A DNA stretch of 64,000 nucleotides, from contig NZ_FNNP01000002.1 of assembly GCF_900106805.1 (NCBI RefSeq), positions 62,001 through 126,000 of the forward strand. Direction: 5' to 3'. Positions 53,170-61,903 of this stretch are shown piece after piece. Under the pieces are notes generated by a model. That model was not told where the DNA came from. It saw only the letters and a list, made by a program, of their open reading frames with translations, and ran no database searches. Position 1 is the stretch's first letter; the number at the start of each line of letters is the position of its first letter. Source of the stretch: Ruegeria halocynthiae (GTDB lineage Bacteria > Pseudomonadota > Alphaproteobacteria > Rhodobacterales > Rhodobacteraceae). Both the position numbers and the translations under genes were made by a program.

Positions 53170-54702
53170 CTATCCTTGTTGGTTCGGGTGGTCGGAATCC
53201 ACAGCGGGTACTTTGGGTTCGGGTCTGAGTTTGTTCTTGAACTCGAAGTACAGCGTGCGGAAATGAAGGATCAGGATCAGTATGATCAGACAGAACAGAA
53301 TTGCCGCAATGGGCCGGTCAATGAAATCCAGCGGCGTTTTGACCCGCGCCATGGCGCTGCGCAGCTTGGTTTCCATGATGCCGCCCAGAACCATGCCGAG
53401 TATGATCGGTACGATCGGCAAATCTAGCCGTTTGAGGATCAGGCCGAAAACACCAAATCCCGCAGCAATGGCGCAATCGGTAATCGAATTGCGCAGACTA
53501 TAGACGCCGACAAAAGCCAAAATCAGAATCATCACGCCCAGAAACCGTGTGGGAATCTGGATGATCTTGAGCAGCAAGTTTGTCGAAAACAGCAGGAATA
53601 CCAGAACGATCACATTCAGGATGATCAACGCCATGTAAAGCGCCATAACAAAATCCATCTGATGTTCGAACAATTGCGGACCAGGAATCACGTTATGGAC
53701 ATAGAAAACCGACAACATCATTGCAGTCAGTGCTTCTCCGGGGATGCCCAGAGCAAGAAGGGGGATCATTGCCGCGCCCGGAACCGCGTTGTTTGCAGCT
53801 TCTGATGCGACGAGACCCTCGGGTGAGCCATCGCCGAATTTTTCGGGGTCTTTCGACGTTTTCTGAGCATAGGTGTAGGACAGGAACTGCGAGGTAAACT
53901 CACCCGTTCCCGGCACCATGCCCATAAGCACACCAATGCTTGAAGATACGGTTGCAACCCTTTTCAGGCCCAGCAATTCTTTCAAACCGGCAAAGATATT
54001 GCCGTTGACGTGGGTGTCCTGTGGTGCGTGGTTCTTTTCCAGAAGCAGCAGAAACGCCTGGCTCAGCGCAAACAGACCCAGAACGACAACAATCAGGTCA
54101 ATGCCCGATGCCAGCCAGCTTTGATCAAAAGTGAAACGACGGGTGTATTTGACCGGTTCGAGGCCGACCGTGTTCAGGAAAACACCGAAAGCTGCCAGCA
54201 TGCCCGCAGAAAAAATCTGACCGCGATGCGCAAGCACGACCAGAATAATGCCTAACAGTGCGGCCAGGAAAATCTCTCGGCTACCGAATTGTGGTGCAAT
54301 CAACGCCAGCACTGGCGAGAGCACCATCAGGCAGATGATCGCAAAGACACCTCCGAAGAATGAGGCCGAATAGGCCAGCGACAGCGCCCTGTGGCCCTGA
54401 CCACGTTTGGTCATGGGATAACCGTCATAGGTGGTGAGCGCATTGACAGCTGTGCCCGGCGTATTGATCAGAATGGCCGGGATCGCACCGCCATACATGG
54501 AGGACCCATAAATGCCCAGCAACAGGGTCAGGCCTACGATGGGTTCGAAAGAAAAGGTGGCGGGCAGCAGGATCGCGATGGCAACGGCTGCCCCTACTCC
54601 TGGCAGGGCGCCAATAATGACACCGCCAATTGAACCGATCAGCAGCGCGACAATGACCTGCCACTGCAGCAGGATCGAAACACCGGACAGAAGCGTTTCC
54701 AT
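53170..54702 (-). CDS. tctA: Tripartite tricarboxylate transporter large membrane subunit TctA
   Basis: A 510-residue, about twelve-span protein. The conserved start GSIGGVIIGALPGVGAAVAI and the centre GMVPGTGEFTSQFLSYTYAQ, GAMIPLLALGIPGEALTAMM-like (AAMIPLLALGIPGEALTAM) are the family's hallmark. It moves the ligand delivered by TctC. Five bases before the aldehyde dehydrogenase gene. Confidence 0.93.
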   Translation of the reverse strand: METLLSGVSILLQWQVIVALLIGSIGGVIIGALPGVGAAVAIAILLPATFSFEPIVGLTLLLGIYGSSMYGGAIPAILINTPGTAVNALTTYDGYPMTKRGQGHRALSLAYSASFFGGVFAIICLMVLSPVLALIAPQFGSREIFLAALLGIILVVLAHRGQIFSAGMLAAFGVFLNTVGLEPVKYTRRFTFDQSWLASGIDLIVVVLGLFALSQAFLLLLEKNHAPQDTHVNGNIFAGLKELLGLKRVATVSSSIGVLMGMVPGTGEFTSQFLSYTYAQKTSKDPEKFGDGSPEGLVASEAANNAVPGAAMIPLLALGIPGEALTAMMLSVFYVHNVIPGPQLFEHQMDFVMALYMALIILNVIVLVFLLFSTNLLLKIIQIPTRFLGVMILILAFVGVYSLRNSITDCAIAAGFGVFGLILKRLDLPIVPIILGMVLGGIMETKLRSAMARVKTPLDFIDRPIAAILFCLIILILILHFRTLYFEFKNKLRPEPKVPAVDSDHPNQQG

Positions 54703-54712
54703 GATGGTCCCT

Positions 54713-55249
54713 TTACAGATAGGTCAGCGCAAAGGCGCGGACAGAGTCTGGCAAATATTCATAGACGGCGCCCGCAGGGATTTTCACTTGCAGAAACCCT
54801 CTGAACACGATGGTGACGACAAACCCGAACAATGCCGCGATGCCGATTGCACCCGATCCGCGAAACCCTGAGCGCATGGTCAGGAAGACCGCGAATAACA
54901 TGGTGGATGGCAGATATCCCAACTTAGGCACCAGCAGCACATAGATCAGGAAATAGGCGACATATTCCAGCGACCTTACCCAGAACCCGACCTCGCTCCA
55001 GCGACCGTCGATCCGGTCGGAAATGGCCGAGCTGAGCCAATGCAGAAAGCTGAACAGGACCATGCACCATACAGCCACTGTGGGCCACAAACCTGGTTGC
55101 GCGAACCATTTGGTGCGCTTGACGACCTGCGTCTGTTCGCCAAGTTGAGATAGCAGAAACACCGAGAAGACCATGAATAGTACGGCAAACACAACGTCAC
55201 CTGGTCGGCGATATCGCTTGAACATGTCCTGAAGCGTTTTTGCGATCAT
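54713..55249 (-). CDS. tctB: Tripartite tricarboxylate transporter small membrane subunit TctB
   Basis: About 178 residues from ATG 55249, directly after a strong GGGAGGG Shine-Dalgarno. Four hydrophobic spans (VVFAVLFMVFSVFLLSQL; WPTVAVWCMVLFSFLHWL; YVAYFLIYVLLVPKLGYL; IGIAALFGFVVTIVFRGF). The usual weakly conserved partner of TctA. Confidence 0.88.
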   Translation of the reverse strand: MIAKTLQDMFKRYRRPGDVVFAVLFMVFSVFLLSQLGEQTQVVKRTKWFAQPGLWPTVAVWCMVLFSFLHWLSSAISDRIDGRWSEVGFWVRSLEYVAYFLIYVLLVPKLGYLPSTMLFAVFLTMRSGFRGSGAIGIAALFGFVVTIVFRGFLQVKIPAGAVYEYLPDSVRAFALTYL

Positions 55250-55273
55250 TTTTCCCTCCCATCCCAAAACAAA

Positions 55274-55297
55274 GGCGCGGGGATTTCTTCCCGCGCC
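55274..55297 (-). terminator. Hairpin between tctC and tctB (attenuator)
   Basis: GGCGCGGGGA (55274-55283) pairs with TTCCCGCGCC (55288-55297) across a 4-base loop, with one mismatch near the loop. It lies in the 60-base gap after the binding-protein gene and probably lowers expression of the downstream genes relative to tctC. Confidence 0.65.
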
Positions 55298-55309
55298 CTG
55301 ATCTGGGGG

Positions 55310-56239
55310 TTATTCGCCCAGAATTTCCGTGATCTTGCCGATCGTCTGCGTATCGGCCTCGATCTGCGCCTGCGATTCCTCGGCGTTCTGCCAATAGATC
55401 AGAACACCGGTTTCACCGATCAGGTTTTGTGCTTTGTCAGACTGCAGCGCCTTTTGGGCAGCAGCTGAAATCTTTTCGCGCGCATCTACCGGTACGTCCT
55501 TGTGAACAAACAAACCGTTCCACAGCGCCAGATTCAGCTCCGGGTGGATTTCTGCAACCGTGGGAGCATTGGGCGTCAGGCTGATCCGTTCATTGCCGAT
55601 GGAAGCAAGGACGTTCACCTTGTCCATGCAGGGCAGGATCAGTTGTAGCGTGGTGTTGATGACGTCCACATCGCCCGAGGCCAGCGTATTGCAATCCAGC
55701 GCATCAAACGCGGCTTCGCTGGCAAAGTCGAACTCTGACTGGATCGCTGCCGAGAATGTCACCTGGGTGGGTGGCAGGAACGAGCCGAAGTGACCCAGCG
55801 CCACATCGTTTTCTTTGCCATAGGCGACCAGTTCATCCCAGTTCTGGAACGCGGCGTCCTTGCTGGCGGCAATGACGAACGGATAGGTCATGAAGATGCC
55901 GATCGGCTCGAACGGGTTCGGGCTGAGTTCCGGAATACCGATCTCGGGCCCGCCGATCGGAACGTCGGTGACGAAAGAGCCCACCGTATATCCATCTGCC
56001 GGGGCAGTCGCGACCTCGACCGCGCCGGGGAATGGGCCGCCGCCACCGCCGGGTTTGTTCACAACAGCGGCAGGAACACCATACATCGCTTGGAATTCAT
56101 CGGCGATCATACGGGTCAGAACGTCCTCAAGATCGCCCGGAGGCCAAGGAACCACAAAGGATACGGGCTTCTCAGGATATTCCGCCATAGCGGCGGTTGC
56201 CGAGGCTGCCATCAAGGTTGCCGCAATAATTTTTTTCAT
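55310..56239 (-). CDS. tctC: Tripartite tricarboxylate transporter binding protein TctC
   Basis: About 309 residues from ATG 56239 with Shine-Dalgarno GGGAGGAG. Signal peptide KKIIAATLMAASATAAMA, then EYPEKPVSFVVPWPPGDLED and VNKPGGGGGPFPGAVEVATA, typical of Bug/TctC proteins. These bind carboxylated compounds, including aromatic acids and amides. It is the first gene of the seven-gene catabolic operon, and its promoter region is shared with a divergent IclR gene. Confidence 0.92.
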   Translation of the reverse strand: MKKIIAATLMAASATAAMAEYPEKPVSFVVPWPPGDLEDVLTRMIADEFQAMYGVPAAVVNKPGGGGGPFPGAVEVATAPADGYTVGSFVTDVPIGGPEIGIPELSPNPFEPIGIFMTYPFVIAASKDAAFQNWDELVAYGKENDVALGHFGSFLPPTQVTFSAAIQSEFDFASEAAFDALDCNTLASGDVDVINTTLQLILPCMDKVNVLASIGNERISLTPNAPTVAEIHPELNLALWNGLFVHKDVPVDAREKISAAAQKALQSDKAQNLIGETGVLIYWQNAEESQAQIEADTQTIGKITEILGE

Positions 56240-56290
56240 TTGCTCCTCCCAGTAAAGGTTCATTATTTGAACCGTGTTAGCAATAATAAT

Positions 56291-56303
56291 CTTGCTTTGT
56301 TAA
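56291..56303 (-). promoter_or_regulatory. 13-base motif TTAACAAAGCAAG ahead of tctC
   Basis: Read leftwards towards tctC the word is TTAACAAAGCAAG. The identical word, in the same orientation to the gene, occurs at 59024-59036 before hpaF. A TTGACA hexamer lies just upstream on the tctC side (complement of 56312-56317). Candidate site for a shared regulator. Confidence 0.5.
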
Positions 56304-56347
56304 GTTCATTCTGTCAAGTATAACCTCAGCTGGAGGAGGCAAAACAC

Positions 56348-57127
56348 ATGGGTACCGCGCTTAACGCGTTGAAAATGCTGGACCTGTTTTCAAGCTCGCT
56401 GGCCGAAATCGGCCTGAGTCAAATCGCGCGCCTGTCCGGATTGAACAAAGCGACAGCCCTGCGTCACCTGCGTGCGCTCGAAGAATTCGGACTGATCGAA
56501 CAAAACCCGCAGTCGAAAACATACACCATCGGACCTGCAGCAGTGCGACTTGCAGCACTGCGTGAAATTGCCAGGCCTGGCCTCGAAGGCGCACGTCAGA
56601 AAATGCAGGCGGCGATGCTGGAGGTCGGTGAAAGCCTGCATCTTACTTTGCTGGAAAAGGATACTTTGCAGACCGCTGTGGTTGTTGAGACGACGCGGCA
56701 CAGTGTCCGGGTCAGCCTGGACCCCAGCGAAGTTATTCCGATCAACGCAACCGCCGCGGGCCTGTGTATGCTTGGGTTTGGCCCGTCATACCTGCGAGAC
56801 CATCTGGACATGGAAAAGCAGGAACGCTTCACCGCCACCACGCTGACAGATCCGGATCAGATCAGAGAAAAGGTGACGCTGATCCAGAGGGCGGGGTGGT
56901 CTAACAGCAATGGTAGTTATGAAGAAGGGGTGTTTGGATTTGCTGCACCAATCTTTGGCATCAGCCAAGTCGCCCTAGGGACAATCTCGATTGCCGTTCC
57001 AGAAATTCGGGCCACCAGCGATCGCTTGCCCGTGATTCTGAACTCGCTTCAATCTCTCTCGCGCGATCTGACCGCAAATTTTGGCGGCCAGATGCCCGAG
57101 ACTTTCCCAACCGAGTTCCACCCCTGA
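56348..57127 (+). CDS. IclR-family transcriptional regulator
   Basis: A 259-residue regulator. The winged helix (IGLSQIARLSGLNKATALRH, LRALEEFGLIEQ) is followed by an IclR effector domain. Strong GGAGGAGG Shine-Dalgarno. It is divergent from the tctC operon and followed, 33 bases on, by an aminotransferase gene. IclR proteins often govern aromatic or carboxylate breakdown. The likely targets are the tctC operon and its own transcript. Confidence 0.9.
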   Translation: MGTALNALKMLDLFSSSLAEIGLSQIARLSGLNKATALRHLRALEEFGLIEQNPQSKTYTIGPAAVRLAALREIARPGLEGARQKMQAAMLEVGESLHLTLLEKDTLQTAVVVETTRHSVRVSLDPSEVIPINATAAGLCMLGFGPSYLRDHLDMEKQERFTATTLTDPDQIREKVTLIQRAGWSNSNGSYEEGVFGFAAPIFGISQVALGTISIAVPEIRATSDRLPVILNSLQSLSRDLTANFGGQMPETFPTEFHP

Positions 57128-57160
57128 GCAATGGTGGACAATTCCCCGGAGAATCGTGAC

Positions 57161-58513
57161 ATGAAAGACTCCAACTTCCTCAAGGAAAATAACGCCCGGT
57201 ATTTCTGGCACCCGATGGCGCACCCGGCGGACAGCCGGAACAATCCGCCTACCATTCTGACGGGTGGTGAAGGGGTCAGCATCATCGATGTGGATGGTCA
57301 CAAGGCCATCGACGCCGTGGGTGGTCTGTGGAACGTAAACTTGGGCTATTCCTGCGATCCGGTAAAACAGGCCATCACGGATCAGTTGATCACGTTGCCT
57401 TATTACTCGACCTTCCGCGGCACCAGCAACGACAAGGCCATCGAACTGTCATATGAACTGGCGCAGTTCTTTGCCCCGGATGGCCTGACGCGCGCTTTCT
57501 ACACCTCGGGTGGGTCGGATTCCGTTGAGATCGCACTGAAACTGGCGCGTCAGTATCACAAACTGCGCGGCGAAGCAGGCCGCACCAAATTCATCAGCCT
57601 GAAGCAGGGGTATCACGGCACCCATTTCGCGGCCGCCTCGGTCAATGGAAACCAGAAGTTCCGTGCAGTTTACGAACCCATGATGCCCGGTTGTTTCCAC
57701 GTGCCCGCCCCATGGACCTATCGCAACCCGTTCGACGAATCCGATCCTGCGCGTTTGGCACAGCTTTGCGTCAAGGCGCTTGAGGCTGAAATCGCATTTC
57801 AAGGCGCCAACACGATCGCCGCCTTCATAATGGAGCCGGTTCTAGGCGCTGGTGGGGTGATTCCGCCGCACAAAAGCTTTATGCCGATGGTGCGCGAGGT
57901 TTGTTCAAGACACGGAATTCTGCTGATCTCGGACGAGATCATCACTGCATTTGGCCGTACCGGAAGCGAAAGCGGTGCGCGGCATTGGGGTGTTCAACCC
58001 GATATCATGACTACGGCCAAAGCCATCACCAACGGCTATTTCCCGTTTGGCGCCGTGATGATTTCAGGTTCGGTCGCGGAAGTGTTCGAAAGTGATACCT
58101 CTGGCAAAGCGTCGATTGATCAGGGCTACACCTATTCCGGCCACCCCGTAGGTGCGGCAGCAGCACTTGCTGCGCTGTCAGAAATCAATCGTTTGAGAAT
58201 CTGGGAAAATGCAGCTGCCCGTGGGGATGAGCTGTTTGAAGGACTTAGAAAACTGGCGGATAAGCACGACATTATTGGGGATGTGCGTGGTGGAGAGGGC
58301 CTGATGTGCGCACTGGAGCTGGTGTCGGATCGGGCAACCAAAGCACCGATTGCCAAACATCTGCCATTGCAGGTGCAAAAAGAGACCTATGAAGATGGTG
58401 TGATGGTCCGTGTATCCGGCAACAATATCATCCTGTCACCCCCGCTGATTGTTACATCGGACGATGTAGCAAAGATCCTGTCGGCACTGGACAGCGGGCT
58501 GGCTAGTCTTTGA
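57161..58513 (+). CDS. Class III omega-aminotransferase
   Basis: About 450 residues from ATG 57161 (GGAGA eight bases ahead; the frame opens earlier at 57131). PLP-binding lysine in DIMTTAKAITNGYFPFGAVM, acid in LLISDEIITAFGRTGSESG, and substrate region LGYSCDPVKQAI. It belongs with omega-amino acid/amine:pyruvate transaminases, which turn amines into aldehydes. It follows iclR and may be co-transcribed. Its place beside the amine operon and hpa genes suggests an amine substrate that leads to an aldehyde. Confidence 0.87.
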   Translation: MKDSNFLKENNARYFWHPMAHPADSRNNPPTILTGGEGVSIIDVDGHKAIDAVGGLWNVNLGYSCDPVKQAITDQLITLPYYSTFRGTSNDKAIELSYELAQFFAPDGLTRAFYTSGGSDSVEIALKLARQYHKLRGEAGRTKFISLKQGYHGTHFAAASVNGNQKFRAVYEPMMPGCFHVPAPWTYRNPFDESDPARLAQLCVKALEAEIAFQGANTIAAFIMEPVLGAGGVIPPHKSFMPMVREVCSRHGILLISDEIITAFGRTGSESGARHWGVQPDIMTTAKAITNGYFPFGAVMISGSVAEVFESDTSGKASIDQGYTYSGHPVGAAAALAALSEINRLRIWENAAARGDELFEGLRKLADKHDIIGDVRGGEGLMCALELVSDRATKAPIAKHLPLQVQKETYEDGVMVRVSGNNIILSPPLIVTSDDVAKILSALDSGLASL

Positions 58514-58523
58514 GGGATTTTGA

Positions 58524-58547
58524 GACCCTGCCTTCCGAGGCGGGGTC
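58524..58547. terminator. Bidirectional terminator, aminotransferase / hpaR
   Basis: GACCCTGCC (58524-58532) and GGCGGGGTC (58539-58547), nine pairs including one T-G, 6-base loop. It reaches into the hpaR stop codon. Confidence 0.7.
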
Positions 58548-58986
58548 AAACTTTGACGGCTTGCAGTTCTTCAAGCAGATCCAGCAGGTTATCCAGCTTT
58601 TCCCGACCCATCTGCGCCTCGATACTGTTGGAAATGGATAGAGACGTTGCAAGGTTTTCTTTCAGGATCTGACGGCCCACATCAGTGATCATCACCATAG
58701 TGCGCCGCTTGTCCCGATTATCCTGTCGGCGTGTGATCTGCTCATCAGCCTCCATTGTGCGCAGAATGCGTGTAAGGCTGGGCAGCAACAGGCAGGCCTC
58801 ATTGGCGATGGCACTCTGCTCCACTTCGCCCATTTCATCTAAAACCCGCAGGATGCGCCACTTTTGCTCGGTCAGCTGAATGCCCTGCAGCATATCCCTG
58901 ACGGGTGCCATGACGGTTTCTCGGGCGCGCAACAACGCAATCGGAAGGGATCTGGATGTGCTTTTGGTGTGGCTTTGTGTGTTCAT
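58546..58986 (-). CDS. hpaR: MarR-family regulator of homoprotocatechuate catabolism, HpaR
   Basis: A 146-residue winged-helix protein. The HpaR pattern ALLRARETVMAPVRDMLQGI and LTEQKWRILRVLDEMGEVEQ, then LPSLTRILRTMEADEQITRR is clear. It is divergent from hpaF with a near-perfect 20-base palindrome between. Such proteins repress the hpa meta-cleavage genes until the aromatic acid is present. Confidence 0.9.
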   Translation of the reverse strand: MNTQSHTKSTSRSLPIALLRARETVMAPVRDMLQGIQLTEQKWRILRVLDEMGEVEQSAIANEACLLLPSLTRILRTMEADEQITRRQDNRDKRRTMVMITDVGRQILKENLATSLSISNSIEAQMGREKLDNLLDLLEELQAVKV

Positions 58987-59023
58987 GCTGCCTTCTATTG
59001 TGTCAATTATGGAATTGCAAAGA

Positions 59024-59036
59024 TTAACAAAGCAAG
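59024..59036 (+). promoter_or_regulatory. 13-base motif TTAACAAAGCAAG ahead of hpaF
   Basis: Identical to the word before tctC (complement of 56291-56303), in the same direction relative to the gene. TTGACG (59040-59045), a possible -35 hexamer, follows it. Confidence 0.5.
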
Positions 59037-59058
59037 CTCTTGACGGGGGTGACTTTTA

Positions 59059-59078
59059 ATAGTAAACATGTTAACTAT
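59059..59078. promoter_or_regulatory. 20-base near-palindrome, probable HpaR operator
   Basis: ATAGTAAACATGTTAACTAT is symmetric except for one base pair. It lies about where the -10 box would fall after TTGACG at 59040-59045, directly before the hpaF Shine-Dalgarno AAGGAGAGG. Confidence 0.6.
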
Positions 59079-59091
59079 AAGGAGAGGAAAC

Positions 59092-59481
59092 ATGCCGCAT
59101 TTTCATGTCGAGTATTCTGGCAATCTTGACGATTGTGTCGACATCGCTGGGCTATGCGAATGCATCCGAAAAACCGCAGCTGGGATCGAGACATTCCCGA
59201 TGCCGGGCATTCGCGTCCGCGCAACACGTGTTGATCATTATGCGATTGCCGACGGCAATCCTGCGCATGGCTTCGTCGATATCTCGATCCGTCTGCGCGC
59301 GGGCCGACCCGACGACGTAAAGAAAGACGCGACACGCCGCATTTTCGAAGCGGTCCGAGCCTACCTGGATCCCGCCATGACACGACATTCCATCGCGCTG
59401 TCGCTCGAGATGCGCGACATCGACCCCGACCTTTCCCCTAAAACTGGAACGATCCGAGACCATCTGGAGGCACGATCATGA
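59092..59481 (+). CDS. hpaF: 5-carboxymethyl-2-hydroxymuconate isomerase HpaF
   Basis: About 129 residues from ATG 59092. The N-terminal proline, free after removal of Met (MPHFHVEYSGNL), is the catalytic base of this tautomerase-superfamily enzyme. Further marks: VRATRVDHYAIADGNPAHGF and LEMRDIDPDLSPKTGTIRDH. It isomerises the oxidised ring-cleavage product. Overlaps hpaE as ATGA, though in typical clusters it lies later in the operon. Confidence 0.9.
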   Translation: MPHFHVEYSGNLDDCVDIAGLCECIRKTAAGIETFPMPGIRVRATRVDHYAIADGNPAHGFVDISIRLRAGRPDDVKKDATRRIFEAVRAYLDPAMTRHSIALSLEMRDIDPDLSPKTGTIRDHLEARS

Positions 59482-60989
59482 GTGATCTGAACAAGAACGT
59501 AGAAAAGCTTGCTAGCTTCCTCGCCCGCTTCAGGGAAACAGGTATCAAGAACCGGATCGCGGGTGAGGATCGGGATGGGTCGGCTGGTGTGTTCCAATCA
59601 ATCTCTCCGGTGGATAAATCAGTGATTTGCGAGGTTGCCTATGGCACAGCGGGTGACGTTGATGCGGCAGCACAAGCCGCGCATGATGCCTTTGCTGATT
59701 GGCGTGACCTGCCTGCCACTGAACGCCGCCGCATCCTGTTGAATGTTGCGGATGCCATCGAGGCCAGAGCGGAAGAAATTGCCCTCTGTGAGTGCTGGGA
59801 TACCGGTCAGACTCTGCGGTTTATGTCAAAGGCGGCACTGCGCGGCGCCGAAAACTTCCGTTATTTTGCTGATCAGGTGGTTCAGGCGCGGGATGGCCAG
59901 CACCTGAAATCGCCGACGCTGATGAACATCACCACCCGCGTTCCGATCGGCCCCGTTGGGGTGATCACCCCATGGAATACGCCGTTCATGTTGTCGACCT
60001 GGAAAATTGCTCCGGCACTGGCCGCTGGCTGCACAGTGGTCCACAAACCAGCGGAGGATTCACCGCTTTCTGCCCGTCTGCTGGTGGAAATTGCCGAAGA
60101 GGCAGGTCTGCCCAAAGGAGTGTTGAATACGGTGAACGGCTTTGGTCCGGATGTCGGCAAACGGTTGACCGAACATCCGCTGATCAAAGCCATCGCCTTT
60201 GTCGGTGAAAGCCGCACGGGTAGTATCATCACGAAACAGGGCGCCGATACTCTTAAGCGGATGCATCTGGAACTGGGCGGCAAGAACCCGGTCATCGTCT
60301 TTGACGATGCCGATCTGGATCGCGCGTTGGATGCAGTCATCTTCATGATCTACTCGATCAACGGTGAACGCTGCACATCTTCGTCACGCCTGCTGGTACA
60401 GGATACAATCAAGGCAGAGTTTGAGGCCAAACTGATTGAGAGAGTGAACAACATCAAGGTTGGTCACCCTCTGGATCCCGCGACCGAAATCGGCCCACTG
60501 GTGACAGAAGAGCACTACAACAAGGTGAGCTCTTATTTCGACATCGCCAAAGAGGACGGTGCTACCGTCGCCGCCGGAGGCGTGAAGATTGGCGACGAAG
60601 GCTACTTCGTGCGTCCCACCTTGTTTACCAATGCCAACAACCAGATGCGCATCGCGCGTGAAGAGATCTTTGGTCCTGTCCTGACTTCGATCCCGTTCTC
60701 GACCGAAGAAGAGGCCCTGCAGATCGCCAATGATACACAATACGGTCTTACCGGCTATGTCTGGACCAACGATCTGACCCGTGCCTTGCGATTCACCGAC
60801 AGGCTTGAGGCCGGTATGATCTGGGTGAACTCGGAAAATGTGCGTCATCTACCCACGCCGTTTGGCGGGGTCAAAGCATCCGGTATCGGCCGCGACGGCG
60901 GTGAATGGAGCTTCGAGTTCTACATGGAGCAGAAGCATGTCGGCTTTGCCACCGGCCAGCACAGGATTATGCAGCTAGGCAAGTTGTAA
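59478..60989 (+). CDS. hpaE: 5-carboxymethyl-2-hydroxymuconate semialdehyde dehydrogenase HpaE
   Basis: A 503-residue aldehyde dehydrogenase. The catalytic cysteine is in INGERCTSSSRLLV, the base glutamate in LELGGKNPVIVFDDADLD, and the HpaE-like motif is NSENVRHLPTPFGGVKASG. It oxidises the semialdehyde from ring cleavage with NAD. Second gene of the hpa operon. Confidence 0.92.
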   Translation: MSDLNKNVEKLASFLARFRETGIKNRIAGEDRDGSAGVFQSISPVDKSVICEVAYGTAGDVDAAAQAAHDAFADWRDLPATERRRILLNVADAIEARAEEIALCECWDTGQTLRFMSKAALRGAENFRYFADQVVQARDGQHLKSPTLMNITTRVPIGPVGVITPWNTPFMLSTWKIAPALAAGCTVVHKPAEDSPLSARLLVEIAEEAGLPKGVLNTVNGFGPDVGKRLTEHPLIKAIAFVGESRTGSIITKQGADTLKRMHLELGGKNPVIVFDDADLDRALDAVIFMIYSINGERCTSSSRLLVQDTIKAEFEAKLIERVNNIKVGHPLDPATEIGPLVTEEHYNKVSSYFDIAKEDGATVAAGGVKIGDEGYFVRPTLFTNANNQMRIAREEIFGPVLTSIPFSTEEEALQIANDTQYGLTGYVWTNDLTRALRFTDRLEAGMIWVNSENVRHLPTPFGGVKASGIGRDGGEWSFEFYMEQKHVGFATGQHRIMQLGKL

Positions 60990-61039
60990 GAACCAGCCCG
61001 ACTAAAACGCGCGATAAACACCAACTCCAGGAGGAGAAA

Positions 61040-61891
61040 ATGGGAGAAATTGTTCTCGCCGCCAAAATGACCCACGTGCCGACAATGCTCATGTCCGAGC
61101 AGGAAGGCCCAGTCAAAGGTAAGCGCCAGCCCGCCATTGACGGTCATAGGGAAATCGCGCGCCGCGCCAGAGAGCTTGGCGCTACTACTGTGATCATCTG
61201 CGACACCCACTGGGTGATCAATGCAGGGTTTCACATCAACGCCAATGCAAAATTCGAAGGTCTGTTCACCTCGAACGAATTCCCGCAGTTCATTCAGGAT
61301 TTGCCTTACTCCTACACGGGCAATCCGGAAATGGGCGACGCGATTGCAAAGATCGCATCGGATAAAGGGGCCTATACACTGTCGCACCACCTTGACAGTC
61401 TCGAGTTGGAGTACGGCACATTAGTGCCGATGCGATTTATGAGCCGCGAGCATGACATGAAGGTTGTTTCGGTTGCGGCCTGGGCCACGGTGCACAGTCA
61501 CGATGAAAGCAGCATCATCGGCGAGGCGATCCGCGAAGCGGTGGAGGCCAGTGACGAGAAAGTGCTGCTGGTTGCATCAGGTTCGCTGTCGCACAAGATC
61601 TGGGCGAATAAAGACTATGCCGCCAATAACGGCACCTTCACCATCAGCTCGGAATTCAACCGCCAGATGGACCTGCACGTGCTGGAAATGTGGAAGAACG
61701 GCGATCACGCAACGTTCCTGAAAATGCTGGGCGACTATGCCAGTTTCTGCTGCGGGGAAGGCTCGATGCATGACACATCGATGCTGTATGGCGCGCTGGG
61801 GTGGGATGCCTATGACAAGAAATGCGAAGTCGTGACCGAGTATTTCCCAAGCTCCGGCACAGGCCAAACCAACGTAATCTTCCCCGTGTAA
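61040..61891 (+). CDS. hpaD: 3,4-dihydroxyphenylacetate 2,3-dioxygenase, LigB type (HpaD)
   Basis: About 283 residues from ATG 61040, with GGAGGAG ahead; the longer frame from 60905 runs inside hpaE. The whole protein follows E. coli HpaD: LAAKMTHVPTMLMSEQEGP, DTHWVINAGFHINANAKFEG, SLELEYGTLVPMRFM, and end YFPSSGTGQTNVIFPV. The class III extradiol dioxygenase opens the homoprotocatechuate ring. A second, unrelated enzyme for the same reaction follows immediately. Confidence 0.92.
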   Translation: MGEIVLAAKMTHVPTMLMSEQEGPVKGKRQPAIDGHREIARRARELGATTVIICDTHWVINAGFHINANAKFEGLFTSNEFPQFIQDLPYSYTGNPEMGDAIAKIASDKGAYTLSHHLDSLELEYGTLVPMRFMSREHDMKVVSVAAWATVHSHDESSIIGEAIREAVEASDEKVLLVASGSLSHKIWANKDYAANNGTFTISSEFNRQMDLHVLEMWKNGDHATFLKMLGDYASFCCGEGSMHDTSMLYGALGWDAYDKKCEVVTEYFPSSGTGQTNVIFPV

Positions 61892-61903
61892 CAGGAGGCT
61901 TCC

